Shown here in pieces: positions 50,372 through 58,385 of a DNA stretch of 64,000 nt (the first letter of the stretch is position 1; every line of letters starts with the position of its first letter). This DNA is from Streptomyces sp. B93. Its GTDB lineage: Bacteria > Actinomycetota > Actinomycetes > Streptomycetales > Streptomycetaceae. Both the position numbers and the translations under genes were made by a program. The stretch is taken from assembly GCF_018070565.1 (NCBI RefSeq), contig NZ_JAGPXL010000003.1, positions 124,001 to 188,000 of the forward strand, written 5' to 3'. A model generated the notes under the pieces. That model did not search any database. It saw nothing but the letters and a program-made list of their open reading frames with translations, and was not told where the DNA came from.

Positions 50372-51708
50372 GGCTGGATCGGCATGCTCCAGCAGTTGCC
50401 GGATGCGGACCTGCCGGACAGTCGGTCCATGAGCCAGTCGACGGCCTCGCCCTGGTCGGTGAGGAGCGGGGCGAAGTGGTTGAGCAGCGGGCTGACGACG
50501 TTCGGCAGGATCACCGGCTTGTAGGTGACGTTGCCGCCCTTGCGGCACCAGTCGACGGCGAGCTGACGGGCCTGGCCGTGCGGCACCAGGTTGTCGTTGA
50601 CGCCGGTGGCGAGGCGGACGGGTCCGGTCGGCTTCAGCCCGCCGATGCGCTGTTCGGCGAGGAAGTCCTGGAGCAGCGGCTCGGACCGGATGATGTCGCT
50701 GATCGACCGGCCGTCGTTGGTCCAGGCGGTGCTGCGCTGGTAGCCGTAGGCGAAGATCGCGTCGCCGACGCAGCGGGTGGCGAGGTCGTCCAGCGCTGCC
50801 CTGCCCCTGGCGTTGATGTGCTTCTCGGCGAGGGGGCGCAGCTCCGGCTCGGACTGGAGGAAGCCGTTGAGGGACCAGCCCAGCGCCCCGGCGAGTTCAC
50901 TGCCGTCGATGGCGGCGGTGACCTCGGTCAGTTCGGCGGGCGGCGCGCCGACGTAGGTGCCGGCCAGGCGCACGTCGGGCGCGTAGGCCGGCTGGAGTTC
51001 GGCGGCGGAGGCGGTGGCGCCGCCGCCCTGGCTGTAGCCGAACAGGCCGACCGGGGAGGACGCGGTGACCGAGGCTGCGGGGAGGGCGCGGGCGGCGCGG
51101 ACCGCGTCCAGCACGGCGTGGCCCTCGTCGACACGGTTGACGTAGGTGTGCAGCCGGTCGGTGGCGCCGAGTCCGGCGTAGTCGGTGACGACGACGGCCA
51201 CGCCCTTGGCCAGCAGCCGGTAGACGGCGATGTCCTCGTAGCCGACGGAGACCGTGTCGCCGTCGATGTTCAGGGGGTGCTGGAGGCCCAGTGAGGCGGC
51301 GCACTGGTCGCCCTGCCCCATGGTGCCGGGGGCGACGGCGACGAGCGGGCGGGGCCCGGAGCCGGTCCAGGCGGCGGTGGGTTCGATGTAGGCGCCGGTG
51401 ACGGCGACCGGGCCGCCGCCGGAGTCGGTGGACTTGTACATCAGGCGGGTGGCCCGGCCGGGCAGCGGCCCGTTCAGGCTGGGCAGGCTCAGCGCGAGCG
51501 GGAGCGGCTCGGTGCGGACGAGGGCGCCGTCGGCGTCCGGCAGGTCCCCGGGCGGGGTGTAGAACGCGGGGACCGTGACGGCGCGCGCGGCGTCCCGCGC
51601 GGTCCCGTCGGCGGCGCCGGCGGGCAGCGCCTGGGCGGCGAGACAGGCGGCGGCGGTGGCGGTCGTGACGGCCACGGCGAGCAGGCGGGTGCGGCTGCGT
51701 GCGGGCAT
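50368..51708 (-). CDS. secreted lipase of the fungal-type secretory lipase (LIP) family
   Basis: The 446-residue protein has a signal peptide (about 1-33, ending AGAA) and an alpha/beta-hydrolase domain. The nucleophile elbow is VGLFGYSQGGGA (Ser near 205), with VVVTDYAGLGATDRLHTYVN upstream; LVPHGQARQLA and NHFAPLLTDQGEAVDWL supply the Asp/His region. Segments such as YDDQTC-like C-terminal cysteines are not clear. It should hydrolyse lipid esters outside the cell. AGGAGG six bases before the ATG supports the start. A perfect inverted repeat at 51780 is 72 bases upstream. Confidence 0.87.
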   Translation of the reverse strand: MPARSRTRLLAVAVTTATAAACLAAQALPAGAADGTARDAARAVTVPAFYTPPGDLPDADGALVRTEPLPLALSLPSLNGPLPGRATRLMYKSTDSGGGPVAVTGAYIEPTAAWTGSGPRPLVAVAPGTMGQGDQCAASLGLQHPLNIDGDTVSVGYEDIAVYRLLAKGVAVVVTDYAGLGATDRLHTYVNRVDEGHAVLDAVRAARALPAASVTASSPVGLFGYSQGGGATASAAELQPAYAPDVRLAGTYVGAPPAELTEVTAAIDGSELAGALGWSLNGFLQSEPELRPLAEKHINARGRAALDDLATRCVGDAIFAYGYQRSTAWTNDGRSISDIIRSEPLLQDFLAEQRIGGLKPTGPVRLATGVNDNLVPHGQARQLAVDWCRKGGNVTYKPVILPNVVSPLLNHFAPLLTDQGEAVDWLMDRLSGRSASGNCWSMPIQP

Positions 51709-51779
51709 GGCGAACCTCCTGGTGACGGCAAGTCGGTGGTACGGACCTTGCTCACGCCACTCCGGAGTGACGGCCCTGA

Positions 51780-51802
51780 CGGTAACCAGCCGAGGGTTAC
51801 CG
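51780..51802. promoter_or_regulatory. inverted repeat upstream of lipase gene
   Basis: CGGTAACC and GGTTACCG, 8 bp each with a 7-base spacer, form a perfect inverted repeat; a third GGTTACGG copy lies at 51819-51826. This looks like an operator, perhaps of a TetR- or MarR-type regulator, but no such gene is adjacent. Confidence 0.5.
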
Positions 51803-52039
51803 GCGGTAGCAGCCGGAAGGTTACGGTTCAGTAAGGTGACCCGCGAGTAAGGTGGTGCCCGCTCGGCGCCCGGGCGGAACGTCACCCTTAATTCGGTTGT
51901 CGGCCCGTGGCCGCGGGCAGCAGGATTCCGGCATGCTCGCCACCGGACATCCCCTGCCGCCGACCCTCGCCGCCGACCGCGCTTCGCGGACCCGACAGCG
52001 GTCCGGCCGCCGCCCGGAGGGACCAGCGCCGTCCCGGTC
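51803..52039. other. intergenic region before the LysE-type exporter
   Basis: Apart from the third GGTTACGG copy I see nothing assignable. The ribosome site of the exporter is GGAGGGA at about 52017-52023, 16 bases before its ATG. Confidence 0.3.
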
Positions 52040-52666
52040 ATGACGGGGGCGCTCGTCGCCGGGCTGGTCGCGGGGTACGGCATCGCCGTCCCGGTCGGCG
52101 CGGTCGGCACCTACCTCGTCTCCCTGACCGCGCGCACCTCGCTGCGGACCGGACTGAGCGCGGCCCTCGGCGTCGCCACCGCCGACGGGCTCTACGCCCT
52201 CCTCGCCACCGTCGGCGGTTCCGCGGTCGCCGCCGCGCTGCGGCCGGTCCTCGGCCCGCTGAGCTGGATCGCCGCCCTGGTCCTGGTGTACCTCGCGGCA
52301 CGCGGCACGGTCATGGCCGTACGGCAGTACCGCGACCGGGTGCTCACCACCCGGTCGGCCCCGGCGCCACCCGGTCCCTCCCGCGCCTTTCTGACCCTGC
52401 TCGGGATCACCCTGCTCAACCCGACCACCGTGATGTACTTCGCGGCCCTGGTCGTCGGCACCCGCGCCGCCGACGCCCCGCACCCCGTGGACCAGGCGGT
52501 GTTCGTGCTGGCCGCCTTCACCGCCTCCGCCAGCTGGCAGCTGCTGCTCGCCGGGGGCGGCGCCCTGCTCGGCCGGACGCTGGCGGGGCGCCGGGGCCGG
52601 CTGGTGACCGCGCTCGTCTCCAGTGGTGTGATGGCCGCGCTGGCCGTACATATGGTGATGGTCTGA
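52040..52666 (+). CDS. LysE/RhtB-family exporter
   Basis: This 208-residue membrane protein has about six helices in the LysE translocator pattern: a first helix with [40 protein letters not shown] near 40-60, and [20 protein letters not shown] near 120. Such proteins export amino acids or related metabolites. It is divergent from the lipase gene and 49 bases upstream of the deazaflavin-type reductase gene. Substrate unknown. Confidence 0.87.
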   Translation: MTGALVAGLVAGYGIAVPVGAVGTYLVSLTARTSLRTGLSAALGVATADGLYALLATVGGSAVAAALRPVLGPLSWIAALVLVYLAARGTVMAVRQYRDRVLTTRSAPAPPGPSRAFLTLLGITLLNPTTVMYFAALVVGTRAADAPHPVDQAVFVLAAFTASASWQLLLAGGGALLGRTLAGRRGRLVTALVSSGVMAALAVHMVMV

Positions 52667-52715
52667 AACACGGGTACGCGTGGTACTCCGAGGTACGCGA
52701 CGAAGGGTACGGATC

Positions 52716-53165
52716 ATGCCCCTGGACGGCGAGTACGAGCCCAGCCCCACGCAGTGGGTGCGCGATCAGGTGGAGTTGTACGAGAGTTCCGGCGGCACCC
52801 GGGGGACCACCCTGGGGGACACCGGACTGCCGGTGATCATCCTGACCAGCCGCGGCGCCCGCACGGGCAGGATCCGCAAGACCCCGGTCATGCGGGTGGA
52901 GCACGGCGGGCGCTATGCGGCCGTGGCCTCCCTGGGCGGCGCCCCGCAGCACCCGGTCTGGTACCACAACCTCAAGGCCGACCCGCACGTGGAACTGCAG
53001 GACGGGGCCGAGAAGCGGGACATGACGGCGCGTGAGGTCACCGGCGCGGAGAAGGACGAGTGGTGGGAGCGGGCCGTCGCGGCCTATCCGCCGTACGCCG
53101 AGTACCAGGCGAAGACGGAGCGGGAGATCCCCGTCTTCGTGCTGGAACCCGCCGACGGACAGTGA
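52716..53165 (+). CDS. F420-dependent nitroreductase-like (Ddn family) oxidoreductase
   Basis: The 149-residue protein has the split beta-barrel of the deazaflavin-dependent nitroreductase family: [54 protein letters not shown]. Such enzymes use F420H2 (or are orphan homologues) to reduce quinones, nitro compounds and other substrates. The ATG at 52716 has AAGGG upstream. It lies 49 bases after the LysE-type gene, so cotranscription is possible. A tandem repeat and a hairpin follow. Confidence 0.88.
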   Translation: MPLDGEYEPSPTQWVRDQVELYESSGGTRGTTLGDTGLPVIILTSRGARTGRIRKTPVMRVEHGGRYAAVASLGGAPQHPVWYHNLKADPHVELQDGAEKRDMTAREVTGAEKDEWWERAVAAYPPYAEYQAKTEREIPVFVLEPADGQ

Positions 53166-53209
53166 CCGGACGGTAGGGGACCGGAAGGTAAGGAACCGGA
53201 CGATTAAGG
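53164..53209. repeat. triplicated 15-16 base tandem repeat
   Basis: Three near-copies of ACCGGACGGTAGGG (with small changes) run in tandem right after the oxidoreductase stop codon. There is no evident coding purpose. Confidence 0.5.
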
Positions 53210-53273
53210 ACGGCTGCCCGGTGATTTTCTCTCTTCGGGAGGAATGAACCGCCCGGAGCCGGGCACCCGCTCC

Positions 53274-54233
53274 TCAGGCCCCGCCGCGTTCCCCCGTCGC
53301 GGCGGGGCTTTCACGTGCTTCCTCGGCGGGGCGGTCGGTCACGTCGAGGAACACCTGGTCCGCCTCGGGCACGGTCCGCACGATCGTCCGCTTGATGCGC
53401 ACGGCGACCTCTTCGACCTCCTCGCTGTCCAGCCCGGGCACCAGGTCGACGCGCGCCGCCACCAGCGCCGTGTCGACGCCCGTCTTCATCGTGAACAGCG
53501 CCTCCACGCTGTCGATCTCCGGCTGCGCCCGCAGCACCGCCTCGATCCGGTCGCTGGCCCGCGGGTCGGCGGCCTCCCCGATCAGCTGGTCGCGGGCCTC
53601 GCACCCCAGCCGGTAGGCGACGTAGACCAGCAGCGCGCCGATCGCCAGCGAGGCGGACGCCTCCCACACGACCTGCCCGGTCGCCATGTGCAGCGCCATC
53701 CCGGACAGGGCGAGGCAGACCCCGAGCACCGCCGTGCCGTCCTCGGCGACGACCGTGCGCAGCGCCGGGTCGCGCAGCCCGGCCCGGCCGCCCTGCCGAC
53801 GCAGCTGGTACAGGGCGCGCAGCAGGGAGGCGCCCTCGGCGAGCAGGGCGACACCGAGCACGATCATTCCGGCCACATAGCCGCCGAAGGACTCCTCGGT
53901 GCCGTTCCTGAGGGCCTCGACGCCCTGGAAGAAGGAGAAGCAGCCGCCCATGACGAAGATGCCGACGGCCGCGAGGAGCGACCAGAAGAACCGTTCCTTG
54001 CCGTAGCCGAAGGGGTGCCGACGGTCGGCGGGGCGGTGGCTGCGGCGCAGGGCGGCGAGCAGGAAGACCTCGTTCATGCTGTCCGCCACCGAGTGCGCCG
54101 CCTCCGACAGCAGCGCGGGCGAGCCCGCGATCACACCGCCGAGCGCCTTGGCCCCGGCGATCACCAGATTGGCGGCGAGCGCCACCAGGACGGTGATCCG
54201 CGTCCTCCGGTCCGTCTTCCGGTCCCCTGTCAT
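53274..54233 (-). CDS. cation diffusion facilitator (CDF) metal transporter
   Basis: The 319-residue membrane protein has about six N-terminal helices and a cytoplasmic domain. LLSEAAHSVADSMNEVFLL has the helix II metal-site HxxxD; the helix V equivalent reads VVAEDGTAVLG. RRHPFGYGKERFFWSLLAA is the conserved CDF loop. The C-terminal dimer domain spans about 220-305. It should export divalent metal (Zn, Fe, Mn or Co) by proton antiport. The ATG at 54233 follows GGAAGG at a short distance. It is divergent from the gene at 54396. Confidence 0.88.
   Translation of the reverse strand: MTGDRKTDRRTRITVLVALAANLVIAGAKALGGVIAGSPALLSEAAHSVADSMNEVFLLAALRRSHRPADRRHPFGYGKERFFWSLLAAVGIFVMGGCFSFFQGVEALRNGTEESFGGYVAGMIVLGVALLAEGASLLRALYQLRRQGGRAGLRDPALRTVVAEDGTAVLGVCLALSGMALHMATGQVVWEASASLAIGALLVYVAYRLGCEARDQLIGEAADPRASDRIEAVLRAQPEIDSVEALFTMKTGVDTALVAARVDLVPGLDSEEVEEVAVRIKRTIVRTVPEADQVFLDVTDRPAEEARESPAATGERGGA
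53278..53308. terminator. hairpin terminator inside the CDF 3' end
   Basis: An 11-bp perfect stem (53278-53288 with 53298-53308) and 9-base loop, followed by TTTC on the plus strand. It overlaps the last codons of the convergent CDF gene. Confidence 0.65.
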
Positions 54234-54395
54234 CTGCCTTCCGTGGAGTCGTACCGTCCGCAGCGCCGTTCTTCTCTTCTCCCTTCCCGGCGACTGCCCC
54301 GGCCGGGAGAGATCACACGGTGGCGGGCGGAAAGCCGGGAAGTCGGGGAACCCGTCCGGCAGGACGACGGTCCACGGGGCCGAGGAGGGCGGGTC

Positions 54396-55424
54396 ATGAG
54401 CGACGACGGCGAGGGCGACGGCAAGCGCGGGAACGCCGCCTACGGAAGGGTGGCCTTCAAGCGGTCCAGGAGCCACTTCACCGACCGGATCACGGCCGAC
54501 GGCCGGGACGGCTGGCCGGTGGCGCCCGGGCGCTACCGGCTGGTGGTCAGCCGCGCGTGTCCGTGGGCGAGCCGGGCGGTGATCTCCCGGCGGCTGCTGG
54601 GCCTGGAGGACGCCCTGTCGATGGCGGTCGCCGACCCCGTCCAGGACGACCGCAGCTGGCGGTTCACCCTGGACCGGGACGGCCGCGACCCGGTGCTCGG
54701 CATCCGTTTCCTCGGCGAGGCCTACGACCGGCGCGAGACCGGCTATCCGGGCGGGGTCAGCGTGCCCGCGATCGTGGACGTGCCCAGCGGGCGGCTGGTC
54801 ACCAACGACTACCAGCGCATCACCCTCGACCTCGCCACCGAGTGGACGGCGCTGCACCGCGACGGTGCGCCCGACCTCTATCCCGAGGCACGGCGCGACG
54901 AGATCGACGCGGTGATGGCGGAGGTGTACGAGGACGTCAACAACGGGGTGTACCGGGCGGGCTTCGCGACCGGCCAGCGGGAGTACGAGGAGGCCTGCGC
55001 GGGGGTGTTCCGGCGGCTGGAGCTGCTCGCGGACCGGCTGTCCGGGCGGCGCTACCTGGTCGGCGACTCGGTCACCGAGGCGGACATCCGGCTGTTCACC
55101 ACGCTGGTCCGCTTCGACGCCGTCTACCACGGCCACTTCAAGTGCAACCGCTGGAAGCTGACGGAGAACCGGGTGCTGTGGGCCTACGCCCGGGACCTGT
55201 TCCAGACCCCCGGCTTCGGCGACACCGTCGACTTCGACCACATCAAACGGCACTACTACCAGGTGCACACCGGCATCAACCCGACCCGCATCGTGCCGCT
55301 CGGCCCGGACCTCGGGGGCTGGCTGACGCCGCACCACCGGCAGGAGCTGGGCGGGCGCCCGTTCGGGGGCGGCACGGCACCGGGGCCGGTGCGCGCGGGT
55401 GAGGAGGTGCCCGGCGCCCGGTAG
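54396..55424 (+). CDS. glutathionyl-hydroquinone reductase-like (ECM4/YqjG) GST-fold protein
   Basis: The 342-residue protein has the Xi-class GST layout: RLVVSRACPWASRAVISRRL with the catalytic Cys, an N-terminal thioredoxin-like domain (about 45-165) including SVPAIVD and a helical C-terminal domain (YLVGDSVTEADIRLFTTLVR, FDAVYHGHFKCN). Xi-class enzymes reduce glutathionyl-hydroquinones. Streptomyces uses mycothiol, so the natural thiol cofactor is likely different. GAGGAGG precedes the ATG. The DUF4235 gene follows after 42 bases. Confidence 0.9.
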   Translation: MSDDGEGDGKRGNAAYGRVAFKRSRSHFTDRITADGRDGWPVAPGRYRLVVSRACPWASRAVISRRLLGLEDALSMAVADPVQDDRSWRFTLDRDGRDPVLGIRFLGEAYDRRETGYPGGVSVPAIVDVPSGRLVTNDYQRITLDLATEWTALHRDGAPDLYPEARRDEIDAVMAEVYEDVNNGVYRAGFATGQREYEEACAGVFRRLELLADRLSGRRYLVGDSVTEADIRLFTTLVRFDAVYHGHFKCNRWKLTENRVLWAYARDLFQTPGFGDTVDFDHIKRHYYQVHTGINPTRIVPLGPDLGGWLTPHHRQELGGRPFGGGTAPGPVRAGEEVPGAR

Positions 55425-55466
55425 GAATGAGCAGCAGAGCCCGCTTCACGAGTGAGGAGACTTCAG

Positions 55467-55763
55467 GTGGCCTACAAGAAGAAGATCCCGTTCGCCTACC
55501 AGCCGGTCGGCTGGGTGCTCGGCTGGGCGGGCGGCGCGCTGGCCGGGCTCGCCTTCCGCAAGACGTGGAAGGCGATCCGGCACGAGGACGACGCGCCGGA
55601 CGCGCTGGACCCGGACCGCGGCTGGGGCGAGATCCTGCTGGCCGCCGCGATCCAGGGCGCCATCTTCGCCGCGGTGCGCAGTGCCGTGGACCGGGGTGGC
55701 GCCAAGGCCATCGCCCGCTCCACGGGCACCTGGCCCGCCAAGGACAAGGGCGGCCGGGACTGA
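55467..55763 (+). CDS. DUF4235 membrane protein
   Basis: The 98-residue protein contains two hydrophobic helices (about 13-34, GWVLGWAGGALAGLAFRKTW; and about 58-75, ILLAAAIQGAIFAAVRSAVD) and matches the DUF4235 family of small actinobacterial membrane proteins. The GTG at 55467 has GAGGAGA seven bases upstream; a GTG five codons earlier overlaps it. Function unknown. It ends 28 bases from the convergent VOC gene. Confidence 0.8.
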   Translation: MAYKKKIPFAYQPVGWVLGWAGGALAGLAFRKTWKAIRHEDDAPDALDPDRGWGEILLAAAIQGAIFAAVRSAVDRGGAKAIARSTGTWPAKDKGGRD

Positions 55764-55791
55764 GCCCCCGCGCAGGGCCTCGGGCGAGCGG

Positions 55792-56184
55792 CTAGCCCAG
55801 CTTGGGGCCCTGCGGCACGGAGCGGCGCAGGCTGAAGGAGTGGCCCGCGGGGTCGGCGTAGGACCGTTCCTCGAAGGGGCCGGTGGCGCGATTGGTGTCC
55901 GTGGGGCGCCCGCCGAGGGAGACGATGCGGCGCTCGGCCTCGTCCAGGTCGGTCACCTCGAACTCCAGGTGTGCCTGGAGGGAGTTCTCGGGACGCGGCC
56001 AGCTGGGCGGCGTCGCGTTCACATCGCGGCGCAGGGCCAGCTGGGTGCCGTCCGGGCTCCTGATCTCCACCCGGTTGGCGGTGAGGTGGATCTCCTCGGC
56101 CTCCAGCAGTTCCTTGTAGAACTCCGCGAGCTTTTCGGGCTCGGCACAGTCGAGCACCACGACGCCCGCCTTCACCAGTGCCAT
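55792..56184 (-). CDS. VOC-family (glyoxalase-like) protein
   Basis: This 130-residue protein has two beta-alpha-beta-beta-beta modules (about 3-60 and 68-125). The first opens VKAGVVVLDCAEPEKLAEFYKELLE and the second LQAHLEFEVTDLDEAERRIVSLGG, ending YADPAGHSFSLRR. Members bind metals or antibiotics, or have no enzymatic activity. GGAGGAG immediately precedes the ATG. Substrate unknown. Confidence 0.85.
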   Translation of the reverse strand: MALVKAGVVVLDCAEPEKLAEFYKELLEAEEIHLTANRVEIRSPDGTQLALRRDVNATPPSWPRPENSLQAHLEFEVTDLDEAERRIVSLGGRPTDTNRATGPFEERSYADPAGHSFSLRRSVPQGPKLG

Positions 56185-56439
56185 GTCTCCTCCGTCGGAT
56201 CGGGGGCGCGGTGCGGTGGTGCGCCGCGCCCTCTTCCCCAACGGTTGTCCCGGTTCGGCGTGTTCAGTCAGCCTTCCGGCCGCTCCCGGGTGCTCCCGGG
56301 TGGTTCGAGCCCCGCCGAACTCCCTTGCACTCGGCTGGAATTCAACGACATATGTCAATCGAACATGCTGGAATTCACTCCATCGAGGGTAACTTGCAGG
56401 GCGGGAAACGTTGTGAAGCACGCTGGAGGCGATGTCGTC
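56185..56439. other. intergenic region upstream of STAS gene
   Basis: About 255 bases with an AT-richer part at 56330-56400. It holds the GACATATGTC palindrome and two TGGAATTCA direct repeats (about 56336-56344 and 56369-56377), which flank the palindrome. No gene is seen. Confidence 0.4.
56347..56356. promoter_or_regulatory. palindrome GACATATGTC before the STAS gene
   Basis: A perfect 10-bp palindrome in the AT-rich part of the region, between two TGGAATTCA direct repeats. It may be an operator; no regulator is assigned. Confidence 0.35.
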
Positions 56440-56820
56440 GTGGGTCAGGAGGCCGCGCCGCTCACCCGGCATCTGCGGGTCCACCAGGACGGAGGTCACA
56501 CCGTCCTGGAGTTCCGCGGTGAGATCGACATCGCCGCCGCGGCGGAGATCGGCCCGCACCTGGACGCGCTCACCGGACACCCGGGCTGCCGGATCGTGAT
56601 CGACCTGCGGCCGGTGGAGTTCTTCGACTGCTCCGGGCTGCGGCTGCTGCACCGGGCGCGGCACCGGGTGCATGTCCACGGCGGGCGGCTGGCGCTGGTC
56701 TGCGCCCACCCGCTGACCCTGCGCATCCTGCGGATCACCGGCCTGTCCCGGCTGCTGCCGCCGCAGCCCACGCTGGAGGCGGCCCTCGGCCGGCCCGGCG
56801 CCGCCTCCGGCTCCCACTGA
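56440..56820 (+). CDS. STAS-domain anti-sigma factor antagonist
   Basis: The 126-residue protein has a STAS domain (about 12-110): HTVLEFRGEIDIAAAAEIG, IVIDLRPVEFFDCSGLRLLHRA with the phospho-acceptor Ser in DCSGL, and LALVCAHPLTLRILRITGL. It resembles BldG/RsbV and should bind an RsbW-type kinase when unphosphorylated, releasing a sigma factor. Its phosphatase could be one of the SpoIIE proteins of this window. The GTG at 56440 has GGAGG at ten bases; an in-frame GTG at 56413 is also possible. It is alone in its transcription unit, without an adjacent sigma or kinase gene. Confidence 0.85.
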   Translation: MGQEAAPLTRHLRVHQDGGHTVLEFRGEIDIAAAAEIGPHLDALTGHPGCRIVIDLRPVEFFDCSGLRLLHRARHRVHVHGGRLALVCAHPLTLRILRITGLSRLLPPQPTLEAALGRPGAASGSH

Positions 56821-56927
56821 CCCGTTTCGCCCCCTCCCGGCTCCCACAAGGGTCGTACATCCGTCAACGCCTCGGTCTGCCAAGGGAATTGGAGGGCATC
56901 CGGTCAGTAGGAAGGAGGGCCGTCGCC

Positions 56928-57602
56928 ATGACGACTCCCATCAAGCGCCTCCCCGGGCGCCTGCCCGGCTGGGCCAAGGTACTGACCGCCGTCGCGCTGG
57001 TGCTCGCGCTGCTGTTCGCCGGTTTCCGGCTGAGCGTGGTCCCCGGCCTGAAGGACTTCTTCGGCACCGAGACCCGGGACCGCTCGGGCCCCGCGCTGCT
57101 CAAGTCCATCCAGGACATCAGCCGTTACGACGCCGCCTCCGGCAACTTCCAGGTCGTGGTGGACCTGGAGAAGGACACCAAGTTCCTGCCCGACGCGATC
57201 CGCGGCACCCGCACCCTGTACGTCGGCGCGGGCACCGTGGACGCCTATGTCGACCTCGGCGCGATCGGCGAACGGGACGTGACGGTCGACGACGACCGTA
57301 CGACGGCCACCCTGCGGCTGCCGCACGCCCGGCTCGGCAAGCCCGCCCTCGACCCCGACCGCTCCTACGCCGTCTCCAAGCAGCGCGGGCTGCTCGACCG
57401 GCTCGGGGACGTCTTCTCGGACAACCCGAACAGCGAACAGGCCGTGCAGCGGCTCGCCGTACGGCACATCGGGGACGCGGCGCGGGAGAGCGAACTGACC
57501 GCGCGCGCCGAGACCAACACCACCGACATGCTCCAAGGACTGCTCGGCTCCCTCGGCTTCAAGGAGGTGCACGTCACGTACGGGAGCCCGGCACGGCCGT
57601 GA
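56928..57602 (+). CDS. DUF4230-family membrane-anchored protein
   Basis: The 224-residue protein has an N-terminal hydrophobic segment (about 18-35; VLTAVALVLALLFAGF) and an extracytoplasmic DUF4230 domain (about 60-220), with LYVGAGTVDAYVDLGAI and TNTTDMLQGLLGSLGF. GGAAGGAGGG precedes the ATG. It lies 30 bases before the VanZ-type gene, so the two probably form an operon, in line with an envelope role. The function of DUF4230 is unknown. Confidence 0.82.
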   Translation: MTTPIKRLPGRLPGWAKVLTAVALVLALLFAGFRLSVVPGLKDFFGTETRDRSGPALLKSIQDISRYDAASGNFQVVVDLEKDTKFLPDAIRGTRTLYVGAGTVDAYVDLGAIGERDVTVDDDRTTATLRLPHARLGKPALDPDRSYAVSKQRGLLDRLGDVFSDNPNSEQAVQRLAVRHIGDAARESELTARAETNTTDMLQGLLGSLGFKEVHVTYGSPARP

Positions 57603-57632
57603 TCAGCGAGAAGTCCAAGACTGGAGGACCGA

Positions 57633-58208
57633 ATGGCCCGAGTGGCCCTGCGCTCCCTCGTACCGTCCCGGCTGCGCACCGCCGGGGGGAAGGACGGCCC
57701 TGTGCCCAAGGACGTCCCGGAGCCGGAGCCGGACCCGCCGCGCGGGCGCCGTGTCGGCGCGGTGCTGGTCCGGGTGCTGGCGACGGGGTTCGCCTTCGTG
57801 TTCATGGTGGCCTTCGCGGTCGTCCTGGCCCGGCTCACCCTTCAGCCCTCCCCCGCCTCGGAGGCGCTCACCCACAGCAACCTGCACCCGGGGCGCTCGC
57901 TGCGGGCCTACCTCGACCAGCCCGAACTGCGGGACGCCGTGAAGCAGATCGGCGGCAACCTGCTGCTCGGCGTCCCCTTCGGCGTGCTGGTGCCGGTCGT
58001 GGCGCCGCGGGCGCGCGGCCTGCTGCGGGTGCTGGCGCTCACCGCGACCGTCATGCTGCTGGTGGAGCTGGCACAGGGCTCGATGGTCACCGGGCGCGCC
58101 TTCGACATCGACGACGTCATCCTCAACACTGCCGGCGCGCTGGTGGGTTACCTGTTCATCGGGCGCAGGCTCGGGCGGGCGGTGCACGCGCGCGCGGGGA
58201 GCGGGTGA
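57633..58208 (+). CDS. VanZ-family membrane protein
   Basis: The 191-residue protein has a cytoplasmic N-terminus and about four helices (about 45-65, 105-120, 130-150, 155-175) in the VanZ pattern, including the NLLLGVPFGVLVPVV loop and MLLVELAQG, RAFDIDDVILNTAGALVGYL. VanZ-like proteins reduce teicoplanin binding in Enterococcus; the role in actinomycetes is unproved. GGAGGACC precedes the ATG. It follows the DUF4230 gene directly. Confidence 0.88.
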   Translation: MARVALRSLVPSRLRTAGGKDGPVPKDVPEPEPDPPRGRRVGAVLVRVLATGFAFVFMVAFAVVLARLTLQPSPASEALTHSNLHPGRSLRAYLDQPELRDAVKQIGGNLLLGVPFGVLVPVVAPRARGLLRVLALTATVMLLVELAQGSMVTGRAFDIDDVILNTAGALVGYLFIGRRLGRAVHARAGSG

Positions 58209-58228
58209 CGCCGGCGGGGGGCGGAGAC

Positions 58229-58242
58229 CTGGTCTGTACCAG
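58229..58242. promoter_or_regulatory. DasR-like operator upstream of GH16 gene
   Basis: CTGGTCTGTACCAG has CTGGT and ACCAG arms and matches the DasR consensus (ACTGGTCTAGACCACT) except in the centre and outermost bases. It lies directly upstream of the -35 element at 58247. Confidence 0.45.
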
Positions 58243-58246
58243 AGTA

Positions 58247-58275
58247 TTGACGCCGACTTAGCTCACCACTTAAAT
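58247..58275 (+). promoter_or_regulatory. promoter of the GH16 gene
   Basis: TTGACG (58247-58252), a 17-base spacer and TTAAAT (58270-58275) form a strong housekeeping-type promoter, about 110 bases before the GTG start. Confidence 0.7.
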
Positions 58276-58385
58276 CAAGGCAACCCTTTCCACGTTCCAC
58301 GAGCCTCTCCCCCACCACAGAGACCTTCACCCCCCACCACAGTCGGCGCACCCGCCCCCCGGGGCGCCGTACGGAAGGGAACGCC

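Noticed and set aside
53244..53280. ATG with GGAGGA in front as start of a plus-strand gene
   Set aside because: The ribosome site abuts the ATG, and the frame is opposite the CDF gene with a low-complexity translation.
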